From positions 1-7,882 of the forward strand of contig DBCH01000123.1 in NCBI GenBank assembly GCA_002292955.1: 7,882 nucleotides of DNA, written 5' to 3'. Below the pieces are notes generated by a model that saw only the letters and a list, made by a program, of their open reading frames with translations, was not told the DNA's origin and searched no databases. The stretch comes from Microbacteriaceae bacterium UBA963. GTDB lineage: Bacteria; Actinomycetota; Actinomycetes; Actinomycetales; Microbacteriaceae. Each line of letters starts with the position of its first letter. Position 1 is the stretch's first letter. This document shows positions 1 through 5,514 of the stretch, piece after piece. Both the position numbers and the translations under genes were made by a program.

Positions 1-1016
1 AGATAGACGCGGTAGCCGGTCCACTCGGGGTCGCTCGGCAGGGGATCACTGGGAGCCCCATCCACGCTCGAGTTCTGCCAACTGGTTTCGAGGTCTCCGT
101 CTTTCATGCGCTCTAAGGCGAGATGAACGGCCGTGCGATAGGACAGCAAGCCCTCCTTCGGCGGGGTAATGACACCATCGATGTCACTGTTCTTCATTAC
201 GCAATCGTGTTGCAGGCTGGCAATGATGGGCACGGCGAGCGCACGCGGGATGGGCGTGACAAGGTTCACCCACTGGCTGGCCAGGTAGGGCGTGAGAACC
301 GGCAGCTTGAGAATCTTGCGGGGCTTCATGCCCGCCTCAACCGCATACCCGTTCATCATCTGGGCATACGTGAGCACCTCGGGGCCACCGATGTCGAGCG
401 CTCGAGAGATGCTGGGCGGCACGTCGGCTGCCGCGATGAGGTAGTACATCACGTCGCGCACGGCGATGGGCTGGATGTTGTTGCCCACCCACTTGGGCGC
501 CGTCATCACCGGCAAGACATCAGTGAGGTGTCGAATCATCTCAAAACTCGTTGACCCCGATCCGATAATGACACCCGCCTGAAGTACGAGCGTAGGAACG
601 CCCGACGCCAAGAGAATGTCGCCCACCTCAGCGCGAGAGCGCAGGTGCTTGGAAAGCGACACGTCCTCGGGGTGCAAACCACCCAGGTACACGATTCGCT
701 TTACGCTGCGCGCGAGTGCTGCCTCGGCCACATTGCGCGCGCAGTCAACCTCGGTTGTCTCAAAGTCACCGTGCTGCCCCATGGAGTGCACGAGGTAGTA
801 GACCACATCAACGTCGACGCAGGCGCCACTCACCTGGCTCGCGTCACGGAGGTCACCCTCCACAATGTCGACACGGTCCGCCCAGGGCACGTCGCGAAGT
901 TTCTCGGCGTTGCGCACGAGAACCCGGACCTGAAATCCCGCGTCGAGAAGGCGGGGAACGAGACGACCGCCGATGTATCCCGTGGCGCCGGTCACGAGTG
1001 CTCGACGACGTTTCAT
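1..1016 (-). CDS. SDR/epimerase-like NAD(P)-binding protein with start of a DUF2867 domain (3' end cut by window edge)
   Basis: Reading from the ATG at 1016, 338 codons run open to the left edge. The N-terminus is a Rossmann fold with the dinucleotide motif GATGYIGG at residues 10-17 and Arg35 after the second strand, which would suit NADP (inference). Further family marks are GDLRD around 54-58 and YYLVHSMG at 73-80, typical of atypical SDR/NAD(P)H-binding proteins. At 329-334 the sequence DPEWTG matches how the DUF2867 domain usually begins in the roughly 500-residue actinobacterial fusions, so about 150 C-terminal residues are probably missing. The substrate is unknown; the family is usually annotated as a nucleoside-diphosphate-sugar epimerase-like oxidoreductase. 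There is no good Shine-Dalgarno: the start is preceded by GAGA and a TACGCT -10 candidate, so leaderless translation is possible. It is divergent from the HNH lipoprotein gene. Family call is firm; function is not. Confidence 0.9.
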   Translation of the reverse strand, partial: MKRRRALVTGATGYIGGRLVPRLLDAGFQVRVLVRNAEKLRDVPWADRVDIVEGDLRDASQVSGACVDVDVVYYLVHSMGQHGDFETTEVDCARNVAEAALARSVKRIVYLGGLHPEDVSLSKHLRSRAEVGDILLASGVPTLVLQAGVIIGSGSTSFEMIRHLTDVLPVMTAPKWVGNNIQPIAVRDVMYYLIAAADVPPSISRALDIGGPEVLTYAQMMNGYAVEAGMKPRKILKLPVLTPYLASQWVNLVTPIPRALAVPIIASLQHDCVMKNSDIDGVITPPKEGLLSYRTAVHLALERMKDGDLETSWQNSSVDGAPSDPLPSDPEWTGYRVY

Positions 1017-1022
1017 TCTCAC

Positions 1023-1052
1023 AGCGTACGAACTGGCGTTCAGAAAAGCGAA
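1023..1052 (-). promoter_or_regulatory. Candidate leaderless promoter of the SDR gene
   Basis: On the minus strand, TACGCT (1023-1028) fits an actinobacterial TANNNT -10 box and lies 6 bases before the ATG at 1016. The transcript could therefore begin at or next to the start codon. A weak -35 candidate, TTCGCT (1047-1052), sits 18 bases upstream. The LexA-like palindrome at 1028-1043 fills the spacer, where a bound repressor would block polymerase. This is pattern recognition only. Confidence 0.35.
1028..1043. promoter_or_regulatory. Candidate LexA/SOS-type operator
   Basis: The sequence ACGAAC-TGGC-GTTCAG has a perfect GAAC-N4-GTTC core and matches 9 of 10 positions of the Gram-positive LexA box CGAAC-N4-GTTCG. 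It lies in the 76-bp gap between the divergent SDR and HNH lipoprotein genes, overlapping the proposed SDR promoter and 50 bp upstream of the nuclease start. Either gene could be controlled. No lexA gene or footprint is visible here, so the site is tentative. Confidence 0.35.
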
Positions 1053-1092
1053 CGTGGCCGGTGCTAGCGTGAGAATCGTGGGGAAACAGGTG

Positions 1093-2067
1093 ATGACCGG
1101 GCACCAGAGGCGGGTCCTGATGGGCGGGTTTGGTCTTGTCCTCGCCCTCGCGCTGGGATTGTCCGGATGTGTCCCTGGGCAGCGCGATTCGACGACCGCG
1201 ACCCCGTCGGTATCCGCGACGACTGCGAAGACGGGTGCGCCCACGCCATCACCGGTTCCGACCGCGAGCCCCACCAGCGCGGCCGCTCCGGTCTTCGCTG
1301 CCGGCGTCGAGGCGTTCGCGCAGATGCTCGCCACGCTCAGCGTCGACGACCAGCCCGAGTCATACACGGGCTACGTGCGCGACTACTTCGCCCACTGGGA
1401 AGACGCCAACGGCAACGGATGCAACACGCGCGCCGAAGTTCTGATTGCGCAGACCCTAGCCGCCATCACCCGCCACGGTTCGTGCACCATCGACACCGGC
1501 TCGTGGGTGTCGCTCTACGACGGCGTGACGCTCATGACGGCGGGTGACCTCGACATCGATCACGTTGTGCCACTCAGCGAAGCCTGGAAATCGGGGGCCT
1601 GGCAGTGGGACGCGGCCACCCGCGAACAGTTTGCCAACGATCTTGGCTACGCGGGTTCGTTGCTCGCCGTTTCCGCAAGTTCGAATCGCTCCAAGGGCGA
1701 CAAAGACCCGGCCCGATGGATGCCGGTCTCGGGTGCGACGTGCGACTACGTTCAGAGATGGATCGGCGTCAAGTTCCGCTGGTCACTCACCGTCGACACC
1801 GCAGAGAAAACGGTTCTCTCCGCCACACTCGTAGGTTGTGCCGTGGCCTCGCAGCCCGTGCCCACCAAGGCCACCGTGACGAGGACGTCGAATCAGGCGC
1901 CGGCGCCGGTGACCGGGGGCAATGGTTCGGGAGATAGCGTGACCGACCCCGACTACGGCACGTGCAAGGCTGCCAAAGCCAATGGCCGTGGTCCCTACAT
2001 CAGCGGCGTCGACCCGGAGTACGCGTTTTACCGAGATGGCGACTCCGACGGCATGGTCTGCGAATAG
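1093..2067 (+). CDS. HNH nuclease lipoprotein (DUF1524/GmrSD C-terminal type) with C-terminal Excalibur domain
   Basis: This 324-residue protein is predicted to be anchored outside the membrane. HQRR is the basic N-region, a hydrophobic stretch spans 9-22, and the lipobox LSGC places the lipidated Cys at 26. A Thr/Pro/Ser/Ala-rich linker covers about 33-66. The nuclease domain (about 70-250) carries DLDIDHVVPLSEAW at 152-165 with the presumed catalytic His157, then SNRSKGDKDPARWMP at 197-211, the usual second half of DUF1524 HNH proteins. Cys110, 131, 217 and 249 could form disulfides. After a second linker, residues 289-324 form an Excalibur-like Ca-binding motif with DGDSDG (315-320) and paired Cys291/323. 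The open frame extends upstream, but the ATG at 1093 gives the best signal peptide; GTG 1090 or ATG 1120 are less likely. Likely role: degradation of extracellular DNA (inference). It ends at a strong terminator. Confidence 0.88.
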   Translation: MTGHQRRVLMGGFGLVLALALGLSGCVPGQRDSTTATPSVSATTAKTGAPTPSPVPTASPTSAAAPVFAAGVEAFAQMLATLSVDDQPESYTGYVRDYFAHWEDANGNGCNTRAEVLIAQTLAAITRHGSCTIDTGSWVSLYDGVTLMTAGDLDIDHVVPLSEAWKSGAWQWDAATREQFANDLGYAGSLLAVSASSNRSKGDKDPARWMPVSGATCDYVQRWIGVKFRWSLTVDTAEKTVLSATLVGCAVASQPVPTKATVTRTSNQAPAPVTGGNGSGDSVTDPDYGTCKAAKANGRGPYISGVDPEYAFYRDGDSDGMVCE

Positions 2068-2076
2068 CTGCTCACA

Positions 2077-2111
2077 ACAAAAGCCCCCGGGATGATCCCG
2101 GGGGCTTTTGT
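2077..2111. terminator. Strong bidirectional intrinsic terminator
   Basis: A perfect 16-bp inverted repeat (2077-2092 and 2096-2111) encloses a 3-base loop. Its GC core GCCCCCGGGA is flanked by ACAAAA on one side and TTTTGT on the other, giving a T-run at the 3' side of the hairpin on both strands. It begins 9 bases after the HNH lipoprotein stop and lies 19 bases beyond the stop of the convergent Cys-rich peptide gene, so it can end both transcripts. Confidence 0.93.
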
Positions 2112-2130
2112 ACGTCTGGAGAGTGTGGGG

Positions 2131-2226
2131 CTACTTGCAACCGCAAGAGTCGCCGCAACATCCACCTTCGCCGCCGCCCAGCTGAGCTGCGGCTTCGGGG
2201 CTCTCGAGCTTAATTCCCTCTGTCAT
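2131..2226 (-). CDS. Small Cys-rich peptide, 31 residues, unknown function
   Basis: An ATG at 2226 opens a 31-codon frame ending in TAG. The peptide has an acidic, Ala-rich N-terminal half (MTEGIKLESPEAAAQ), a Gly-rich hinge (residues 17-22) and the tail CCGDSCGCK with Cys23, 24, 28 and 30. Support for a real gene is unusually good for its size: AGAAGG ends 6 bases before the ATG, a TTGACC/TACCTA promoter lies upstream, and a bidirectional terminator follows the stop. No signal peptide or membrane segment is seen. The CC-x3-C-x-C cluster could bind Zn, Cu or another thiophilic metal. Alternatively, the LGGGEGG segment resembles a double-Gly leader junction, which would make it a modified-peptide precursor, but no modifying enzyme or exporter is nearby. 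I do not recognise the family. Confidence 0.7.
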   Translation of the reverse strand: MTEGIKLESPEAAAQLGGGEGGCCGDSCGCK

Positions 2227-2268
2227 AGTGCACCTTCTCTCTGCGCTCCCTACGGTGAGAGCAACGTC

Positions 2269-2297
2269 TAGGTATAAGTGTGCGCCCGGAAGGTCAA
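2269..2297 (-). promoter_or_regulatory. Promoter of the Cys-rich peptide gene
   Basis: On the minus strand, TTGACC (2292-2297) and TACCTA (2269-2274) are separated by exactly 17 bases, a good match to housekeeping sigma-70/SigA promoters. The predicted transcript starts near 2262, leaving a leader of about 35 bases before the ATG at 2226. No clear operator repeat is visible; the ACCTTCC next to the -35 lacks the GGAAGGT partner expected for a CueR/MerR-type site. Confidence 0.6.
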
Positions 2298-2331
2298 GAA
2301 TTCAAACTCCGAGTGCCGCGAGTTGGCCCAA

Positions 2332-3054
2332 TTACGCCGAGAGCGCATCAATCAACTGTGGCCCGTTATTGCGCACGTTGCCCACCGCGGTCCCCACGGC
2401 ATAGGCCTCGAATGACCGAGCCGTCGCGTTCGAGGCGGTCTCGAGAAAACTCAGCGCCTCTGCTGCGGTTGCGAATTCCCCGGCTAGCCACGTGTCGTAA
2501 TCGTCGGGCCCCAACAACACCGGCATGCGATCGTGAATGGACGTGATGTCTCCCAGCGCCGACCGGGTGATGATCGTGGCCGTGCGACGCACGGGGCTCG
2601 CCTCCCCCGCGGGACTCGCGGCATCGGTCCAATCCTCGAAGAGGCCGGCCATGGCCAGACCGCGTCCTGCTAATCCGCGAATGTAAAAGGGTTGCTTGAC
2701 ACCGTCCGCGTTCACGCTCCACTCGTAGTAGCCCGATGCGGGCACAATGCAGTGCCGGTGGCGGAACGCCTCACGAAACATTCCGTTGGTGGCTGCGCCC
2801 TCGATGCGGGCGTTCACGGGTTGCGGGCGCTCGGTGAACGACTTCTTCCAGGCCGGCACGAAACCCCAGTGCACCCAGTCGATGGCGCGCTGCACTTCGC
2901 CACTTTGAGCGTCAACCTGGCGAACAACGACGGGGATTTCGGCCGTGGGCGGGATGTTGAAGTTCTCGAACTCGGGATTCCAGCCCTCAAGATTCTCGAG
3001 CAGATCGGGCAGTGCACCGCTCAGCGTCTTCGCCACCACGTATCGTCCGCACAC
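2332..3054 (-). CDS. SRAP-domain protein (SOS response-associated peptidase, YedK/HMCES family)
   Basis: Family members form a thiazolidine crosslink with abasic sites in single-stranded DNA through an N-terminal Cys, shielding the lesion. That chemistry requires Met removal from MCGR, which fixes the start at the GTG at 3054 giving MCGRYVV. The frame is open to an ATG at 3114, but that would bury the Cys at position 22. From the GTG the protein is 240 residues. Expected active-site residues are present: Cys2, Asn81 in PVNARIEG, Glu111 in SGYYEW and His174 in SIHDRMP. WVHWGFVPAW (60-69) and CIVPASGYYEW (102-112) are further family hallmarks. There is no Shine-Dalgarno. Either TAGCAT 7 bases before the GTG yields a leaderless transcript, or transcription starts from an upstream promoter covered by the LexA-like box at 3128-3143. 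The gene is divergent from the DUF305 gene. Confidence 0.93.
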   Translation of the reverse strand: MCGRYVVAKTLSGALPDLLENLEGWNPEFENFNIPPTAEIPVVVRQVDAQSGEVQRAIDWVHWGFVPAWKKSFTERPQPVNARIEGAATNGMFREAFRHRHCIVPASGYYEWSVNADGVKQPFYIRGLAGRGLAMAGLFEDWTDAASPAGEASPVRRTATIITRSALGDITSIHDRMPVLLGPDDYDTWLAGEFATAAEALSFLETASNATARSFEAYAVGTAVGNVRNNGPQLIDALSA

Positions 3055-3061
3055 GCAGACA

Positions 3062-3084
3062 ATGCTAGGCGAGACGGTCTCGCC
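3062..3084 (-). promoter_or_regulatory. Perfect palindrome beside a -10 candidate at the SRAP start
   Basis: GGCGAGAC (3068-3075) and GTCTCGCC (3077-3084) form a perfect 8-bp inverted repeat around a single base. It directly abuts TAGCAT (3062-3067, minus strand), a -10 candidate placed 7 bases before the GTG start. It could be an operator in the promoter spacer or, if transcription starts further upstream, a small hairpin in the leader. No good -35 accompanies this -10 box. Confidence 0.4.
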
Positions 3085-3112
3085 ATGAGCGAACGCCCAG
3101 CCCGCGCCAAGC

Positions 3113-3143
3113 ATCTTAAGCGTAGTGTCGAATCAGAGTTCGT
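3113..3143 (-). promoter_or_regulatory. Candidate LexA/SOS operator and promoter upstream of the SRAP gene
   Basis: TCGAAT-CAGA-GTTCGT (3128-3143) matches 10 of 12 positions of the actinobacterial SOS box TCGAAC-N4-GTTCGA. On the minus strand it would cover the -35 position of a promoter with the -10 box TAAGAT (3113-3118), though no TTGACA-like -35 is seen. Transcription would start near 3106, leaving about 50 bases before the SRAP GTG. SRAP genes are often damage-linked, which supports the reading. The box is also 51 bp upstream of the DUF305 start, so effects on that gene cannot be excluded. Confidence 0.45.
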
Positions 3144-3194
3144 GACCTACCCAACGTTCAGCGTGATCACCCACAGAAATTAAGGAGAAGGCAG

Positions 3195-3824
3195 ATGAGT
3201 AGTAACGCACACACACTTCGCACCGGCGCAGTAGTTCTCATCGGCCTCATTACGCTGGGCGCACTCAGCGCGTGCACCATCAACCTGACGGGCAACGGCG
3301 GGATGGGCGACCACAGCATGATGAACAACAACGGCTCGAACACCAATTCCGTGGTCACAGAAGAGATCGGCACCGTCGACATCATGTTTGCCCAGATGAT
3401 GATTCCGCATCACGAGCAGGCCATCGAAATGTCCACGCTCGCCGAAACACGAACCACCAACCCGGAGGTGCTTGCCCTAGCCGCACAGATTAAGGCGGCT
3501 CAGGCTCCAGAAATCGAACAGATGAAGGAATGGCTCGCCGTCTCAGCGAGTTCTGACATGGACCACATGGGTCACGACATGGACAATGGCATGGATCAGA
3601 TGGGCATGCTCGACGAGGCACAGATGAGTGCCTTGGCCGCCGCAAACGGAGCCGCCTTCGACACGCTCTACCTCGAGGGCATGATTGCTCACCACCTCGG
3701 GGCCATCGATATGGCCCAGATGATTCTGAGTTCGGCCAACCCCGAGGTCAAAAAACTTGGTGAAAACATCGTGTCGTCTCAGCGGGCCGAAATTGACCAG
3801 ATGCGAAAGCTGCTGGGCCAGTGA
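3195..3824 (+). CDS. DUF305 lipoprotein with Met/His-rich loop (putative copper-binding)
   Basis: A 209-residue lipoprotein: basic N-region, hydrophobic 11-25 and lipobox LSAC with lipidated Cys27. Two related DUF305 helical halves follow. The first has FAQMMIPHHEQAIEMS at 65-80, the second MIAHHLGAIDMAQ at 163-175, with His72/73 and His166/167 as likely metal ligands. Between them, residues 122-138 are rich in Met, His and Asp (DMDHMGHDMDNGMDQMG), and a shorter Met/His patch (MGDHSMM) lies at 37-43. DUF305 proteins are frequently found with copper-resistance genes, and Met/His clusters suit extracytoplasmic Cu. AAGGAG at 3182-3187, 7 bases before the ATG, is an excellent Shine-Dalgarno. Its stop overlaps the start of the CopZ-like gene, implying one operon. 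I see no clear promoter on the plus strand upstream. Copper is inferred, not shown. Confidence 0.92.
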   Translation: MSSNAHTLRTGAVVLIGLITLGALSACTINLTGNGGMGDHSMMNNNGSNTNSVVTEEIGTVDIMFAQMMIPHHEQAIEMSTLAETRTTNPEVLALAAQIKAAQAPEIEQMKEWLAVSASSDMDHMGHDMDNGMDQMGMLDEAQMSALAAANGAAFDTLYLEGMIAHHLGAIDMAQMILSSANPEVKKLGENIVSSQRAEIDQMRKLLGQ

Positions 3825-4036
3825 TGTCTGCGTCGACGCTCACCTTTCACGTGACGGGAATGACCTGCCGACACTGCGTAGACAGCGTCACCTCTGAGGT
3901 CACCGGCGTTGCTGGTGTCAGCTCTGTGGTCGTTGACCTTCCCGGAGGCCAGGTCGAGGTCTCCGGGAGAAACGTCGACCCGGCGACGGTTATCGCCGCC
4001 ATCGCCGAAGCGGGTTACGCAGCCAGTCCCGGATAG
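3824..4036 (+). CDS. CopZ-like heavy-metal-associated (HMA) metallochaperone
   Basis: A 70-residue single HMA domain. The metal site is GMTCRHC at residues 12-18, with Cys15 and Cys18, in the usual loop after the first strand; AIAEAGY near the C-terminus is the usual last helix and turn. The family carries Cu(I), or sometimes other soft metals, in the cytosol, normally to a P1B-type ATPase or a regulator. The ATG overlaps the DUF305 stop as TGATG, so translation is probably coupled; an in-frame GTG at 3821 is an alternative start. No Shine-Dalgarno is evident. No copper ATPase or CsoR-type regulator lies in the window. The gene ends only 14 bp from the convergent stop of the H1-like gene, with no hairpin between. 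Confidence 0.92.
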   Translation: MSASTLTFHVTGMTCRHCVDSVTSEVTGVAGVSSVVVDLPGGQVEVSGRNVDPATVIAAIAEAGYAASPG

Positions 4037-4050
4037 GCCCGGTCAGACTC

Positions 4051-4491
4051 CTACTTGGCGCCGAGGGCTTTGAGCAACTGCGGCTTGGTCATCGACGAAT
4101 AGCCGGCAATGCCCTTCTTGCGAGCGGCGGCCTTGAGATCGGCTACCGTCCACGTGCTGTTGGGCTGGGCGGCAAGGTTAATGTCTTTCTTCACGTCTGC
4201 GACAATCGCCTTTCCCGCGGTCTTCGCCGTGCGAGCCGCCTGAGTAACGTTCTTCGCGGTGTCACTCGCCGTGGCCTTGACCGTCTTCACGGCAGATTTC
4301 GTGGAGGCCTTGGCGGTCTTGACTGTGTCTTTGGCTGACTTCTTAGCGCCTTTCACGGCCTTCTTGACGTCGCGCTTGACCTCGTCAATCGTCTGACCAA
4401 CCTCAGATTCAATCTCTGCGCCCAACTTGCGAGCAGCCTTCGTGCCCTCCTTTGTCTTGCGCGAGAAGAATCCTGAAACCTTGTTGGCCAT
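4051..4491 (-). CDS. Lys/Ala-rich histone H1-like protein with C-terminal Rho-N/SAP-like motif
   Basis: A 146-residue basic protein: 28 residues are Lys and none is Cys. Residues 1-30 are mixed. Residues about 33-106 form a low-complexity, amphipathic Lys/Ala/Thr/Val/Asp segment with repeated units such as KSAKDTVKTAKAS and KSAVKTVKATASD, probably one long helix. Residues 114-146 (WTVADLKAAARKKG, then GYSSMTKPQLLKAL) resemble the Rho N-terminal/SAP helix-extended-helix motif that binds nucleic acid. A nucleoid-associated or RNA-binding role is the best reading; the repeated helical segment also resembles LEA-type stress proteins, which is the main alternative. AAAAGG lies 8 bases before the ATG at 4491. 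It converges on the CopZ-like gene and is divergent from the ABC importer. Confidence 0.85.
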   Translation of the reverse strand: MANKVSGFFSRKTKEGTKAARKLGAEIESEVGQTIDEVKRDVKKAVKGAKKSAKDTVKTAKASTKSAVKTVKATASDTAKNVTQAARTAKTAGKAIVADVKKDINLAAQPNSTWTVADLKAAARKKGIAGYSSMTKPQLLKALGAK

Positions 4492-4533
4492 GGTGTGTAC
4501 CTTTTCTATGATTTATCGCGTGCGGTCTCGCCA

Positions 4534-4539
4534 ATTTTA
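4534..4539 (-). promoter_or_regulatory. -10 box candidate for the H1-like gene
   Basis: TAAAAT on the minus strand, 42 bases upstream of the ATG at 4491, is a good -10 hexamer in an AT-poor region. The nearest -35-like hexamer, TTGCAG, would need a spacer of 20 bases, so the promoter is only partly supported. Confidence 0.35.
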
Positions 4540-4622
4540 GCCTGCGGGGGCCAATCACTCTGCAACACCCACGTGTAACAGTTCGTAGGGGACCTCGCGC
4601 GCCGGAGCGGGCACGGCCAAGA

Positions 4623-4636
4623 TGGTGTCAACACCA
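4623..4636. repeat. Short inverted repeat upstream of the binding-protein gene
   Basis: TGGTGT and ACACCA flank a 2-base centre, ending 27 bases before the ATG at 4664 in the leader region of the ABC importer. It could be a regulator half-site pair, but arms of 6 bases also arise by chance. I could not identify a convincing -35/-10 pair for this operon. Confidence 0.25.
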
Positions 4637-4663
4637 ATTCATGTCCCCCACCAAGGAGAAATC

Positions 4664-5497
4664 ATGGCAAACACTTCACTTCGCAAGCGCCTCTCGCTCG
4701 GCGCCGCAGCAGCCGTAGCAGCTGCCGCGCTGCTGCTCTCGGGCTGCGCCAGCGGCACCTCGGGTGACTATGTCACCGAGGGCAAATTCACCGTCGGCAC
4801 CGGCGAGCCCGCCTACTACCCTTACGTCATCGATGACACGCCCGAGTCGGGCGAGGGCTTCGAGTCTGCAGTGGCATACGCCGTTGCCGAGAAGCTCGGC
4901 TTCGCAGCCGACAATGTCGTCTGGGTCCGCACCACTTTTGATGCGGCCATCGCACCCGGCGCCAAGGACTTCGACATCAACCTGCAGCAGTTCAGCATTA
5001 CCGAAGAACGCAAGGCGAACGTCGACTTCTCGTCGTCGTACTACTCGGCCCCCCAGGCCGTGATCACGGTGGAGGGCTCGAAGGCTGCCGGCGTGACCGA
5101 CATCGCCGGCCTCAAGGGGCTCCTCGTGGGTGCCGCATCGGGAACCACCAGCTTCACCGTCATCGAAGAGCAGATTGCTCCCACCGCCGGTGGGCAGGCA
5201 TTCAACTCGAACGACGACGCCGTGCTGGCGCTCACGAGCGGCCAGATCGATGCCCTCGTGGTCGACCTGCCGACCGCGTTCTACCTCACCGGCGCTCAGC
5301 TCGACAACGGCGTCCTCCTGGGACAGCTTCCTGCCACCGCAGGCGTGAGCGACGAGTGGGGCTTAGTACTCCCCAAGGGCAGCAAGCTCACGGCCGCAGT
5401 CACCAAGGCTCTCGATGAGCTGAAGGCCGAAGGCACGCTCGATGCCATCATCGAGAAGTGGCTGGGCGCAGACGCAGGCGCGCCCCTGCTCAAGTAA
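4664..5497 (+). CDS. Polar amino-acid ABC transporter substrate-binding lipoprotein (SBP_bac_3 family)
   Basis: A 277-residue extracytoplasmic receptor. The signal peptide has RKR at 7-9, an Ala/Leu-rich core and lipobox LSGC with lipidated Cys28. The mature part is the family-3 bilobed fold: GEGFESAVAYAVAEKLGF (63-80), NLQQFSITEERKANVDFSSSYY (106-127, first 20 being the ligand-contact strand and following helix) and GQIDALVVD (193-201), where Arg116 and Asp201 occupy positions that usually bind the amino-acid carboxylate and amino groups. The specific ligand cannot be read from this. AAGGAG at 4653-4658, 5 bases before the ATG at 4664, decides the start; an in-frame ATG at 4622 lacks this and would spoil the signal peptide. 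First gene of a three-gene importer operon; the permease start follows after 17 bases. Confidence 0.94.
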   Translation: MANTSLRKRLSLGAAAAVAAAALLLSGCASGTSGDYVTEGKFTVGTGEPAYYPYVIDDTPESGEGFESAVAYAVAEKLGFAADNVVWVRTTFDAAIAPGAKDFDINLQQFSITEERKANVDFSSSYYSAPQAVITVEGSKAAGVTDIAGLKGLLVGAASGTTSFTVIEEQIAPTAGGQAFNSNDDAVLALTSGQIDALVVDLPTAFYLTGAQLDNGVLLGQLPATAGVSDEWGLVLPKGSKLTAAVTKALDELKAEGTLDAIIEKWLGADAGAPLLK

Positions 5498-5514
5498 CGA
5501 CTATTCTCGCAGTT

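Noticed and set aside
645..1067. Open frames on the plus strand opposite the SDR gene (also 123-554)
   Set aside because: They are antisense to a continuous Rossmann-fold protein; their His/Arg/Val-rich translations lack domain features and look like shadow frames of a G/C-biased gene.
2283..2297. MerR/CueR-type metal operator at the Cys-rich peptide promoter
   Set aside because: One ACCTTCC half-site is present, but the matching GGAAGGT half is absent and the spacer is 17 rather than 19-20 bases.
3163..3170. GTGATCAC palindrome before the DUF305 gene as an operator
   Set aside because: Eight-base palindromes are common by chance, and no flanking symmetry or promoter alignment supports it.
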